A stretch of 64,000 nucleotides of DNA from Rhipicephalus microplus (GCF_043290135.1 NC_134710.1:316012116-316076115), one strand, 5' to 3'; positions 19,821 to 31,830 are shown, numbered from the stretch's first letter. Numbers and translations are program-made. The notes: a model not told the origin generated them from the sequence alone.

Positions 19821-22731
19821 GTGTGCGAGCTCCATTTCTAGCCGCAGTACTTTAAAACGACAACAAAATACACGCATCCAAGAACCGGCAGGATAACATA
19901 AGCTCCCATGGGTGCTACTCGGCTTACTCCGGACGCAGTACCGACAACATTTCCCAATGCCCTAAGTTATTTGAGCAACTATTCACCAGTGCGAGAGGGC
20001 CCAGACCTTAAGAAAAAAACGCCTAGAAGCATCCTATCTAGAAGAAGCCATTCGACAGTCGATAGCACTGCATGAGGAAGAAGAGCACCGCAATAAGCTG
20101 TCGCCGTATGAGGACCTCGTATCGCGCCTGCCGGGTCTCGGCCTCTCCACCTACTGGGCCACAGTAAAAGCAGAAAATGCTGTGCTGTTTGTTCACATAA
20201 GTGGCGAATATCCACCAGTCGTCAAAAGGTCTGTAATTGTTATTATGAACATGGAAATTACGGCCTTCTGCAAGAAAGTGAAAGTTCTTGCCAAGGACCT
20301 CCTCATTCCTGCTACACTGGACGATCTGCGCAGCCTTCACATCATACTAGACCGTATGAGCAGTTTCAAGGCTCCAGACGTTTGCGACAAGGAGGAAAAA
20401 GTGAAGTCAACCTTCAGCTTGCTTTTCTCTTTGCTCAATGACCTCAAGGCGGGTGATCTTTTACCGCAAGAGAAAAGAGAAGCACTTGATTTCATAAAGA
20501 AGCAGCTTGACCTACTGCACAGAAAGGACCAATCATTGCGATACTCTGCAGAACATTTAATATTCTCCAGTATACTACACATTATTTCCCCACACACCTA
20601 TCAATTCATTCACGGTGCTGGCAAATAACACTGCCACATCCATCTACGCTCATGCAAATTCGCTCGCAATATAACGTGAACCCTGCTAATGAGCAGAACG
20701 ATGAGTGGTTTTTGCGTTATGTGAAGAAGTGGTCAAGCGTTCTCAAACCACATGAAAAAATTGTCGTTATAATGATGGACGAGATTCATATTCAGCCATA
20801 CTTTGAATACAAAGGTTGCTCAGTGACCGGGGCAGCTTCTAGTTCCTCCGAAGCGGCCAAAACCGCGCATGTTTTTATCATTCAGTCGTTGCTATCAGCG
20901 CACAAGGATGTTGCTCTCATTCTGCCAGTAGCCAACAATGAAGCAGTTCAACTGCATGCAGCCCTGACAAAAACAATTTTAGAGCTTGAAAATACAGGCC
21001 TGCCCTGCCACGGTGGTCTAGTGGCTGAGGTACTCGGCTGCTGAACCACAGGTCGCGGGTTCGAAACCCAGCTGCGGTGGCTGCATTTCCGATGGAGGCG
21101 GAAATGTTGTAGGCCCGTGTGCTCAGATTTTGGCGCACGTTAAAGAACCCCAGGTGGTCGAAAATTTCCGGAGCCCTCCACTACGGCGTCTCTCATAATC
21201 ATATGGTGGTTTTGGGACGTTAAACCCCACATATCAATTAATCAAAATGCAGGCCTTACTGTAATCGCAGTAATAACAGATAACGATTCCATAAACAGAA
21301 AAGTGATGTCCTTGTTTTCTGAAACACGGACAGTTGATATTGTGTACCCTCACTCAGTGGACAAAACAAGACCCTTTTTTTATGTAGTAGACCCCGTCCA
21401 CCTTCTTATGTGCATCAGAAACAACTGGTTGAACCAAAAGAATCCAGGAACGTGTATCTTTTACCCTGAAACTTTCAGCACATCATCGTTACTACGGGTT
21501 AACGGAGCATCTTTCAAAGCTATTCGAGACTTGCACCCTCCAGAGCAACACAGCGTCACAAAGTTTGGTTATGGATTGAGCTACAAGGCCTTGCACCCGT
21601 CCGTCATTGAGCGGCAGAATGTGAAGCTTGTTTCAAAAGTTTTCAGTTCATTTGGAGTAGAGGCTCTAAAATTGCGCGGAGCCGAGCTCAATTTGAACTA
21701 CGCCGAAGGCACAGCGCACTTCATTGACCTAATTTTGAAGTAGTGGCATGTGCTCAACGTGAAAAGCTCCTCCAAGGGCCGTCACCTAAGAGATCCTCTC
21801 CAGTACCCAGTCAGAAGTTTGACTGGCAAGCAGATAGAATTTCCTAATAATTTCCTGGATTGCTTGGACACATGGCGACACATCAAGATGGATACAGGTG
21901 CACTATCCATGGAAACGCACTCAGCATTGTGGCTGACTTGTTACGCGCTTGTAGAGCTGTGCCGTTACTGTCTTGAAGAATTGAATTTCGACTACGTGTT
22001 GCTGGGCGAATTTCAAACGGACAGCCTTGAGAAAAGGTTTGGACAGTACGGGCGGCTGTCAGGCACGAATTATCACATCTCAATACAGCAAGTGTTCAAG
22101 TCGCAAAAAAAAACTGAGGCTACAGGACAGTTTGGTATTTCCAGATATGCAAGAATTACAAAAGCCATTAGTTGTGCCACTTGACGGGGCTCAGTTGACA
22201 GAGGAGTACAGTATAAAGATATCAGACCGTGATACAACAAATAGGAGGTCAATTTTGCCAGTAATCACGTACATCGCTGGCTTTTTGCGCCCATGCTGCG
22301 TTGAGAAAGCTGCCTAGTGAGTATTGTGCCAAGAATACTACAGCCCAGTACCAGGAAATTCAACTTGAGAGCAATCAGTTAATTGAAAACCTTTCGAGAA
22401 GCGCTCTGAAGTTTTTCAAGCCGGCTGTCGTTAGTGCAGTCTTGTATGCCCATATTGTACTTGAACAGCTTACAAAAAAAAAGAGAATGCAACGCGTTTT
22501 CACGCAACGCCAAATCAAAGGGGGCTTCTTGTGGCTGTCACAACACACTTTTGTGAAAATGAAGATTTCGATGTCTGTTTTAATGGCCATCACCCAGAAA
22601 TTGTGTTAAATAACATACTTGTGGCAGCAGCGAACACTCTCCTCAATGACTATGTGTCTGTGAAGACAGATGTTCTGAAGAGCACAAAAGCGCAGGCACA
22701 ACCGATAAAAGTGCAGAAATTCAGAAAATGA
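19821..22731 (+). pseudogene. P-element THAP transposase exon 2 (catalytic and C-terminal regions)
   Basis: The exon starts at 19821 after acceptor TTTTCAG and immediately codes VCELHF, completing the THAP finger of exon 1. Later come a charged helical stretch (EEAIRQSIALHEEEE, about 20038), VIMMDEIHIQPYFEYKG (about 20775), DPVHLLMCIRNNWL (about 21390) and the P-type C-terminal motif GEFQTDSLEKRFGQYG (about 22005). Lesions: TAG 19839-19841, TAA 19899-19901, frameshifts near 20000, 20626 and 22105, TAG at 21741-21743, and a SINE at 21002-21243. It encoded the cut-and-paste transposase of this element. Confidence 0.88.
21002..21243 (+). mobile_element. tRNA-derived SINE copy 4, inside transposase exon 2
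   Basis: This is a plus-oriented SINE with intact A-box-like (TGGTCTAGTGGCTGAGG) and B-box-like (GGTCGCGGGTTCGAAACCC) sequences. Target duplications AAAATACAGGCCT (20989-21001) and AAAATGCAGGCCT (21244-21256) differ by one base. The transposase frame ELENTGL resumes after it. It is more diverged than copies 1 and 2, so it is probably older. Confidence 0.93.
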
Positions 22732-23186
22732 GTATTACCAGTCTCGGCGCATCTTCTGGAAGTGTGCATCTTGTGTGTGTGTGCGTGTGTGTGTCGTGTA
22801 TGTCTCTGAATAAAGCATAAAAATAAATAAATTTTATTTCATTTATTTCATCAACTGAATGCGCCATCAAACTTTTTTTCTCTGATCCAGCGGTCCCACG
22901 CTGTATAGCGTATAATCTTTTTAAGTGGAATAATAAATGGCTTACAGGCAAATCGTCAAAAACGCCAAAGCGTAATGCATTTCTAAAATTAATGCCAATC
23001 GCGACGCTAAAGGCGAAATGAAGTTGTCGCACACGCAGAAAAGGTGCCGCGAACGCTTCATCTTCTCACGGGAGACGCTGCATAGTGGCAATGCCTTCAG
23101 CCTCCCGTGCTCTCGCTCGCTCGGTCAAGACGGGTGACGTCACGGCGGCAGTGAGTGGGTCTGCATTTTTTTTTCTAGATGGCGTT
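22732..23186 (+). other. 3' region and right terminus of the P element
   Basis: A short (GT)n run (about 22772-22795) and AATAAA signals near 22808-22830 follow the transposase stop. The inverted subterminal blocks (23122-23143) and the right terminal repeat (23150-23186) come next. Confidence 0.75.
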
Positions 23187-23295
23187 GACTCAGGCCATTA
23201 TCACATGCGCAAAAAACACGTAGACGTATACCACACTCAGTTGTGTAGTGAATGACTAGTACACATGTTTTCTTGTAGCAGTAAGTGATGAGTGA

Positions 23296-23368
23296 TTGAT
23301 ATGTGGGGTTTAACATCCCAAAACCACCATATCATTATGAGAGACACCGTAGTGGAGAGCTCTGGGAC
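23296..23368 (-). mobile_element. tRNA-derived SINE tail fragment
   Basis: GATTGATATGTGGGGTTTAA through to about TAGTGGAGAGCTCTGG matches the 3' part of the SINE family in minus orientation. The tRNA-derived head is missing, so this is a truncated copy. Confidence 0.8.
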
Positions 23369-23754
23369 ATGGCGCTTTCGAGTGCCCAGCTCCCCTTCCT
23401 TTTTGACAACAGCAGGTGCGTGCCGTGATTCTTCCGATGAGAACTATTCCCAGTGTGCCAGATTTGATTATTGGATTTAGGTTCATCTGATGAGAATTTA
23501 CATACACGAGTTCAGACTCAGATGAGCATGAATCACCGATACCTCGAAAGCGTGCACGGTGAGACGGATTGGATCAAAGGTGATATTCTGCAGTGTGCTA
23601 GAGCAAAACATTTCTTTTTTACGGGAAAAGTACTCTGCTGCGCTTACTTCAATCTGTGAGCTATGTTTAACGAAATGCATAATTTATTTTATAAAGATAC
23701 AAACGTGTTTTTAAAGGACATTGCCGAAGAATAAACCACCTCTATGTAATAACA
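23369..23754. other. no recognisable feature
   Basis: This is unique-looking sequence between a SINE fragment and a LINE fragment. Confidence 0.5.
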
Positions 23755-24645
23755 AAAAATATCCCTCGCTTTGCTGGCGCCACATTTGTTGACGCAGCTC
23801 AGTATCCTCAAGGCCCACGCTTCGTAGCTGTCGTCACACGCACAGGAGTCCTACGCCATGAAACCAGTGTCAATACTTCCTCTGCCGAGATGACTGAAGA
23901 GGTGACCATCGCCCTGGCCACTCTAGATCCCACCTGTGACACCATCGTATGCGACTCTCGCCCAGCCATCACTAACTACAGCAAAGGCCGTATTTGTCCT
24001 CAAGCGCTTCGCATCCTCTGCCAGGCACCACACTCCAAAGAAAACATTATCACCCTGACATGGATCCCCGCTCACGCGGACCCAATCCACCCACGCCTCT
24101 CCAACCTCAACGAGGTCACCCACTCTCTTGTGCGTGGCCACGTCAACCGCACTGGAGCTACTAGAGACGAGATGGACACCAGGGACAACCTGACTACCTA
24201 CAATGATCTGGTTAAGAACTTTTATCTCAGACGCCGAACCTTTCCCCCACCTCACCCCAAGCTCAACCGGGCACAGGCCACCGCTTTGCGTATACTTGAA
24301 ACAAACAGGTATCCCTCACCTGCCCGCTTTCACCTCATGTTCCCGGACGTGTACACAACCTCCCACTACCGGTGCTGCGGCACTCACCCGGCTACGCTCC
24401 CGCACATGCTGTGGGAGTGCCCGGCACAATACAGACACACTAACCCCATGACCCTTTCTTCGAAGCTCCATGAAGCTCTGCGGAGCCCCGCTTTTTACGA
24501 CCAAACCTGGGTGACCCAGCACGCCCGTGAAGCGGCGTCGAGGCAAGCCCTTGACGTCCCCTCATGGGAAGCTTATGCCCGGCCACCTAAACCTGCTGGT
24601 CTCTTATAATAAAGTTTATTCCTCCTCCTCCCTCCCTTCGCGGTC
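23755..24645 (+). mobile_element. 5'-truncated LINE: RNase H and C-terminal domain
   Basis: An open frame to 24609 codes the end of a non-LTR retrotransposon ORF2. It has an RNase H start (ATFVDAAQ), a TEEVTIALATL helix with its acidic residue, VCDSRPAITNY, WIPAHADP, then LNRAQATALRILETNRYPSP and a Cys/His cluster (YRCCGTHPATLPHMLWECP) typical of LINE C-termini. The stop is followed at once by AATAAAG and a (TCC)n tail. It begins inside RNase H, so reverse transcriptase and endonuclease are missing; 5' truncation is usual for LINEs. The frame is open over about 280 codons, so it is not very old. Confidence 0.85.
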
Positions 24646-25075
24646 ACGCAAAACAATGTTAGACAGTGTTTTTCTTCTACAGAATTGTCTGAACAATTTA
24701 TTTGAACAATATAGATATGACACGCTTTCGGACTGAATTTCACAAAAAGATTCCACCCTGAAAGGTTCAAAACCGAAATATGTGGAACGACTATAGACAT
24801 ACTAATTATTTATGCTTTGAGGGATCTTCGCAAGCTGTTTGCTCCTACTTTTGTATATCCGCTGCTTGCAGAACTTTAAACAACAAATTCGTTTTGTTTT
24901 CAATTAGGCACAATTTTCGCGTTCGAAAGCATTCGTCTCTGAGACAGTCCCATGCAGATAAAAAAACCCGCCTCGCGGGGTCTCCCTTCGTTCATTAACG
25001 GCTGTTTTGAGCTAGACACATTCCCACAGGCTAAGCATGGTCAGCGTGTCCCTGAGCGCGGCACTATTCATGTGA
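24646..25075. other. no recognisable feature
   Basis: This is AT-rich sequence between two LINE fragments with no element ends recognised. Confidence 0.5.
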
Positions 25076-27200
25076 GTAATCATCATCATCATCGTCATCA
25101 TCAGCCTGACCACGCCCACTGCACAGCAAAGTCCTCGCCCATGATCCGCCGATCAACCCGGTCTTGTGCTTTCCGTTGCCACGTTATACCCGCAAACTTT
25201 TTAATCTTATCGGCCCACCTAACTTTCTGTCTCCACTATGTGCGTTTGCCTTCTCTGGGAATCTCTGGAAATCCTTAATGACCACCGGTTATCCTGCCGA
25301 CGTGCTGTGTGTCCAGCCCATGTCTATTTCCTCTTCTTGATTTCAACTATGATATCCTTTACCCCGAATTGTTCTCTGACCCCCTCTGCTCTCTTTTTGC
25401 CTCTCCAGGTTTCACCTATAATTTTCCTTTCCATCACTCACTGCTTCGTCATCAATTTAAGCTGAACCCTCTTTGTAAGCCTCCAGGTTTCCAATCCGTA
25501 GGTAAGTACTGGCAAGATGAAGCTGTTTTACACCTTCCTCCTGAGCGATAGTAGCAATCTACCAGTCATGAATTGACAGTGCTTGCCTAATTTGCTCCAC
25601 CCCATTTTTATTCTTCTAGTTACTTCAATCTCGTGGTTCGGCTCCGCGGTTATTACCTGTCCTAAGTAGACATATTTCTTTACAACTTCGCACGTCTCTC
25701 CACGTACCACAAAGGGCTGTTTTCTGCCGAGAGTCTTGCACATTACTTTAGTTTTGTGCATATTAATTTTCAGACCTATTTTACTGCTTTCCGTGTTCAG
25801 TTCAGTAATCATCAACTGCAACTCGTCCCATGAGATACTCATCAAGGCAGTGTCATCAGCGAATCGCAGGTTACTAAGGTACTCTTCATTAACCCTTATT
25901 CCTAACTATTCCCCGTCTAGGGTCCTGAATACCTCTTGTAAACACACGGTGACTAGCATTGGAGAGATCATGTCTCCCTCCCTGCCTTACGCCTTCTTTT
26001 TTGGGATTCTTTCGCTCATTTTATGGAGAACTATAGTGGCTGTGGATCCTCTGTAGATTTCTTCCAGTATGTTTATGTAGAGTTCTTCGATGCCCTGATT
26101 CCATAGTGCCTGGATTACTGCTGATGTCTCGATTGAGTCAAACGCCTTCTAGTAATCTATATACGAAAGCTATGTATAGGGGCTGGTTGTATTCAGCGCA
26201 TTTCTCTATTACATGATTGATAGCATGAATATGGTCTATTGTGGAGTAGCCGGTACGAAATCTTGCTTGCTTGATTGGCTGATTGAACTCTAATATCGTC
26301 TTAATTCTATTAGCTATTATTTCTGTTAATAGTTTGTAGAGAACGGAGAGTAAGCTGATTGGCCTGTTTTTTTTTCAAGTTCTTGACATCTTTTTTCTTA
26401 TGGATTAAGATGATGTTGGCGTTCTTCCAAGATTCTGGTATCCTTCCCGTCAAGAGACACTTTGTATATAAGGTGGCTTATTTTTGTAACACAATTTCTC
26501 CGCCATCTTTCAGGAGGTCCGTTGTTATTTTATCCTACTCGGCGGCTTTGCCTCCTTGCATTTCTTCTAGGGCTTTCCTTCTTTACACTGTCGTTACTTG
26601 TAGGGTGTCGAATTCTCTTGGACTGATATTGTTTTTCACAATACCATCCTGATCTTTTTGACTTCTGTTTATCTCTGTAGAACTCGTCCGCCAACTCGAC
26701 TATCCTATCCAAATTGGTTATGACATTGCCTTCCTTGTTTCTCAATGCATACATTCAATTTTTTGCCTATGCACAGGTCTGCCTTCAGAGCTTTTAGGCT
26801 TCTGCGGCTTTTAACAGCCTGCTCAATTCTTCCCATGTTATACCTCCTGATATCAGCTACTTTACGCCTATTGATTAACTTCAAAAGCTCCACTAGCTCT
26901 ATTTTTTCGGTTGCATTCGGGGCTTTAATAGTCTGTCGTCTCTTAATAAGATTTTTCATTTCCTGAGATAGTTTGCTAGTTTCTCGTCTAGTGACTGAAC
27001 CTCCCACTTCCATTGCACACTCTTTGATGATACCAGTAAGATGATCGTTCATTGTTTCAACGCTAAGGTGGGTTATCTCTTTTAGTGCCTTGAATCGATT
27101 CCGAAGCAAAGCTCTGAATTCTTTTATTTTCCCTCTCACCGCCAGTTCATTATTTGGCTTCTTGCGTATCAGTTTTTGTCTTTGCTTTCTTTAGATCGAA
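25076..27200 (-). mobile_element. RTE-clade LINE, 5'-truncated and degraded
   Basis: On the minus strand the RT catalytic motif LRFADDTALMS is at about 25838-25880. It is followed by LKINMHKTKVM, VKKYVYLGQVI and EVTRRIKMGWSKLG (25528-25845), a pattern typical of RTE elements. Upstream, GVRQGG and IDHIHAINHVIEK lie in shifted frames. The linker before RT is one open frame of 144 codons (26705-27139, with EIKRRQ-like and RRKVADIRRYNM segments). The 3' end at the left is a (GATGAT)n-type tail (25076-25105). Several frameshifts make it inactive, and the endonuclease domain is missing. Confidence 0.85.
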
Positions 27201-27434
27201 GTCCATCCCCAGTGGCACATACCTGCATACTTGTGGCATATATCCTCCTGTGGTATACGGATATGTGCCACAAGTGCGTGGCAGAGAGGGTTTGATGACG
27301 TACGCGACGGGATCGACACATCATTCATGCCGTGACCAGCGAGTCGATATTCGTCAAACCATCTTACCCTCCTAAACTATTTTTGGAATATCCCGAGTTG
27401 ATGGGGCGATCTCAAGAGCACCCAGACGTAGGCC

Positions 27435-27533
<99 letters not shown>
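27435..27533. repeat. (GATA)n microsatellite
   Basis: About 24 uninterrupted GATA/TAGA units. The open frames reading it as Ile-Tyr-Leu-Ser repeats are artefacts. Confidence 0.98.
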
Positions 27534-27816
27534 GTGCCTCCAGTTCACAAAGAAATTCATTCGCATTTAAAAAGCGCACTGAACGCGTGCCGAGAAGCTA
27601 ACGTATGTCCCAACTTGAATGAGTCAACGAAATATTTCACTCTATTCAATCTGATCTGTCCTTTTCCTTTCCCTGGGAAAACGTATGCAGCCAACCAGGC
27701 TCGCTAGCATACTTAAAAACTATCAATAAGCAATAAAGACAGCGAAAATGTGTACTGGAATGGCGATCACAGGGACTCTCGAGGTATGAATGCATCGTCG
27801 CCGTCGGAGCAGATGT

Positions 27817-27821
27817 GTATA

Positions 27822-27910
<89 letters not shown>
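27817..27910. repeat. (TA)n microsatellite at the left edge of Gypsy C
   Basis: An almost pure TA run ends exactly where the LTR start TGTGGG begins. A second TA run starts at 33310, right after the other LTR, so the element sits within one former TA array. Confidence 0.95.
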
Positions 27911-27913
<3 letters not shown>

Positions 27914-27966
27914 GGGCAGCTGTGGGCCATGGGCTAGAAAGCGAGGAAGAAGAGGCAGAATAGAAC

Positions 27967-28973
27967 GGTGTGTGCAGCTCTGACAACCACTGAACAATCT
28001 CGTGCCCTAGCAGCGTTCCACACATTAGCACCACCGCATTTAAAACTCCTCAAATTAGTGGGGGTCCCAGGTCACTGCGGATTACAATTAAATGAATTGG
28101 CAGATGCTTTGGCACGAGCATCACTCGATGGAGCAGTAATTTCAGTACTTCCCGAGTTAGAATACTTATCAGGGGTTAGATATAGGAAATTCGCTATTTT
28201 TACAGATAGTTTAGAAAATATCACACAATGGACAGATCATCAGCACCTCAAATTTCCATGGCAATCCCAGTGGAGTCCGTCAAAAAAACTTGAAATTATA
28301 ATCTCCAGATTCCGGTGCCGTGTCCCCCCAATAAATTTTTATTTACACAGAGCTGGTCTGACACTTTCCCCTCTTTGTCCGTTCTGCGAAAAATCAGAAA
28401 CTATTGAACATTATTTTGGCTCATGTCGTAACTATGCATTAATTAGGAAACGACTTTTAAATATTCCATTTGCGAAGCTAGGTTTAAATTTAACCACAGA
28501 AAATGTTTTAAGTTTTGGTGCCTCTGTTTCGGGAAATTGCCACAGAGATGCATTCGATGCGGTGTGTAATTTTATTCAAGACTCTAAACGTTTTTCAACA
28601 TAAAGCCCTCGTTAACAGATACTCAAAAAAAACGGGTCGAAAAGTAATTTTAACTTCTGGATAAATCCGTGGCATACCAAATTAATCGCGTTTGGCAAAA
28701 CCAGCTGTCTGGTCAGCTCCCAAAATCAAGTTGTAGCTATTAGTGTCTACTTTGTTGTTGATTATTTTTTCTCACTATCTAAATCTTTGGTTTCCTTTTT
28801 TTAACAAACTGTCTTCGCTATACAACCCCCCCCCTCTTTTTTCGTTGTAAGCAATAATGCAGTTATCGCCCATATGAGAATATATGTTCCCTTGGCCAAT
28901 CCCCCAGAGTAGGTACGAGCCATGGATTAGAGGATACAAACAAACAAACAAACAAACAAACAAACAAACAAAC
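27967..28973 (+). mobile_element. 5'-truncated LINE with (CAAA)n tail, inside the Gypsy C LTR
   Basis: The open frame to 28603 codes the end of RNase H (VGVPGHCGLQLNELADALAR) and a C-terminal Cys/His motif (CPFCEKSETIEHYFGSC), as in I-clade-like LINEs. The 3' untranslated part ends in nine CAAA units (about 28938-28973). The flanks AATAGAAC (left) and AGCTTGCCCGACG (right) join to give the intact LTR seen at 33259-33275, so both junctions are located. The 5' part is missing. Confidence 0.85.
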
Positions 28974-29121
28974 AGCTTGCCCGACGAATGGGTGTTGTGT
29001 CTGTCTCGCTTACTACAATGGTGCAGCGTTCAATGAACCTGTGTGCGACGACCCGCATGAAGAAACCGTCCCACGGAGCGGACGCACTCTCCAGCAGCCC
29101 GCAGCTCCTGCTACCGTGGCC

Positions 29122-30350
29122 ATGGCATCTGACCAGGCCACCGCGGGTACCGAAGCCAGCGCGCTGCCTGCAGGCGTCCTTGCCAAACCACAAGGTGACT
29201 CCACTGACTTGGCTTCGCAAACCGCCTCCTTGCTCAGGGACACCGTACACGCTCCCTTGGACTTCGCCTCAGGTACCATCCCTGGAGCAACGTTGGTACC
29301 GTCGCCAGACGACAGGCGTAATTCCTCGCCTGTAGCCATCAGCGAACTCTGCACGGTTCTGCAAACCATCGCTACTTCGAGCCAGCGTCTTGCAGACGCC
29401 ACCGTCGCCTCCTCAGCAGCCTGTGCACGCACCACGTTGCCTCCTCCGTCTATGGCAGAAATTTCTGACTTTACTGGCGTTGATCAAGACCCAACCGTCT
29501 GGCTGGATGAAATCCATTCGTTGGCCCGTCGACATGCATGGACTGACGACGTGACGCTATCGCTAGCCGTAAGCCGACTGCGCGGGTCCGCCAAAGCGTG
29601 GCATCAATACGATGGCTGCAAGTACAACTCCTGGAGTGACTGGACTACAGCCTTTGTCACAGCCTTCCCACCACTTCCATCCGCATACGACGACCATTTC
29701 ATGCGCATGCGATCGCGTCGGCAGGCTCCATCGGAAGACGCCCGTAAATACGTCTACGATAAGCTCGGGCTTCTCGACAAATGTGGCATTACATGGATCT
29801 CTCCGGCTGCCCGCCACTATGTCGTTGATGGCTTGGCTGACCCTACCCATGCTGCCATCTTATCTTGCCAGTCACCTGAAGCGTCACCCCAGGTTTTCGC
29901 TCAAAAGGCAGCCGAACTTCAGCAAAACTCTCGTCGTCGGCTTAGCATGGACACATTACCGACTGTCCGTTCGACTTATGCCTCCACACGACACGCATGC
30001 TTCAAGCACGGATGCGGTCGCATTGGCCACAACGCCAAGGAGTGTCATCAACCTTTCCAGACCCGAATCCACTACCAAGCTTGTCAAACTCCTCGGATGC
30101 CCATTCATGTTGAGGGAATAGGGGACATTTCTGCACTGGTGGATACCGGTGCGGAACGAACGGCGCTACACCGACGTCATGCTCCGGACACTATCCGACC
30201 GTGGACGCAACCTCCCCTCTGCGGACTTGGAGGAAGTGCCATGCCAGTCGGAATGCTCGACATTCCAGTTCGGACGGCAGCGGGCACTAAAGTTCTTCCA
30301 GCCATTCCCGTCTTTGAAGACCTCCCTGCCGACATGATCCTTGTGCTGAC
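29122..30350 (+). pseudogene. Gypsy C gag and protease
   Basis: The ATG at 29122 is the first good start after the LTR. The frame holds a capsid-like region (WLDEIHSLARRHAWTDD, LRGSAKAWHQY), a zinc knuckle (CFKHGCGRIGHNAKEC) and, without a break, the protease signature ISALVDTGAERTALHRR. Gag and protease are fused in one frame here, unlike Gypsy A and E. A one-base deletion near 30343 (CCTTGTGCTGAC where CCTTGGTGCTGAC would continue the motif) throws the frame before RT. Confidence 0.85.
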
Positions 30351-31830
30351 TTCTTGCTATCTGATGACATTGAGCTCACCATACATCACAGCCACGTCGA
30401 GCTCCAGTCTTCGACAGCTGGGACTACCGCCACAACCTTGCCACCACCAACAGGTGAGCCGTCCACTCCGCCTACCTTATCTTCTATATTGGCTTGCCAT
30501 CAGCCAGTATTCGCTAGCAATACAGCAGAACTGCCAGGCACTAATTTGCTGCTCCATCGCGTACCAACGGGAGATCATCCGCCAATATGCGTACCACTGC
30601 GACGATACGCTGAACGAGAACGGGCAGTGATCGCAGAAGAAGTAGATGAAATGCTTGCCGCGGGCATTATTAGGCCGTCATCGAGTCCGTGGGCAGCGCC
30701 AGTCGTCCTAGTTCGCAAGAAAAACGGATCACTACGCTTCTGCGTGGACTACAGGCAGCTCAATAAGTACAATGCCTGACTCCTACCCTTTACCCTGCAT
30801 TGATGAGGCTGTTGATACAGTACGTCACTGCAAGTTCTTTTTGTCGCTTGATTTACGCGCAGGGTACTGGCAGATTAACGTCGCGGAGGAAGATCGATGT
30901 AAAACGGCCTTTCGCACACCTTTCGGGTTGTATGAATTCAACCGCATGCCGTTTGGACTAAGAACGGCTCCTAGCACTTTTCAGCGTGCGATGAATTCAG
31001 TGCTCGGACCATTGAAAAACCAAGCCTGTGTGGTGTACTTAGACGACATCCTGGTCGTTGGCAGGACGGAGGATGAACACCTTCGCAATTTGGACGAAGT
31101 ACTACACAGACTCTATGCAGCAGGGTTTCGCTTTAACAAAGAGAAATGCCAGTTTAGGGTGTCCAAGATTTCGTACCTGGGACATAATATATCTCCTGTC
31201 GGCATTCAGCCACTCCCGGAGCGAATAGCTGCCGTGTCGCAGTATCCCACATAAACCTGCTTGAAGCAGGTTCAGTCATTTCTGGGTATGGCGTCGTATT
31301 TCCGAAGGTTTATTCCCCACTTCGCTTCGATCGCAGCTCCCTTGAGCGGTCTTCTCAAAAAAGACGCGCGGTTTGAATGGGGCGTCTATCAAGAAAATGC
31401 TTTTCGAGCTATAAAACACAAGCTCACTTGTTGCCCCATACTAAGTCACTTCAATGAAGACTGGTCCACAGAAGTGCACACTGATGCCAGCCAAGTCGGC
31501 CTAGGAGCTGTGTTAGTGCAGCGTGATCCAGATGGCGTGGAACACGTAGTCGCTTATGCCAGCCGAAAACTTTCAGACACCGAGCGCCACTATCACTCCG
31601 ACGAGCTTGAATGTCTTGCAGTGGTATTGAGCGTCGATTATAAGTTTCGACATTATCTTTTCGGGCGTAAATTCACTGTTGTGACTGAAAATGCTGCTAT
31701 AGAATGGATGTTCTCCAAGCATCAACTTAAGCACAAATTTGCCCAGTGGATAATCACGCTGCAAGAATAGGATTTTGACATGCGCCACCGCGCCGGGGGG
31801 CTTAACAACGTCGCCGATGCACTCTCACGG
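30351..31830 (+). pseudogene. Gypsy C reverse transcriptase and RNase H
   Basis: RT is spread over three frames. The first carries [20 protein letters not shown] and [10 protein letters not shown] (to 30779). The second carries SLDLRAGYWQINV and the catalytic YLDDILVV (to 31254). The third, after a stop at 31252-31254, carries QSFLGMASYFRRF, RNase H VHTDASQVGLGAVL and SDELECLAVV (to 31770). A further stop at 31768-31770 precedes the RNase H end (VADALSRNPF). A frameshift lies near 30775. The element cannot make an active enzyme. Confidence 0.88.

Larger units (their letters stand above)
11084..23186 (+). mobile_element. P-superfamily DNA transposon encoding a THAP transposase, with nested insertions
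   Basis: The left terminus begins CAACGCCACCTAGAAA and the right terminus, read inward from 23187, begins CAACGCCATCTAGAAA. Similarity continues to CCCACTCACT (about 36 bp). Subterminal blocks GTGACGTCA and CTTGACCG are also inverted (11135-11156 against 23122-23143). GACTCAGG flanks both ends (11076-11083 and 23187-23194). Because the bases at the junctions are shared, the target duplication could be 8 or 9 bp and the ends could move by one base. Inside is a two-exon THAP transposase. Removing the three nested insertions and one copy of each of their target duplications leaves about 4.3 kb. The transposase is broken, so the element is not autonomous now. Confidence 0.85.

Noticed and set aside
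25076..25105. CRISPR-like or satellite array of ATCATC units
   Set aside because: It is the short microsatellite tail of an RTE-type LINE. There are no spacers, and the genome is eukaryotic.
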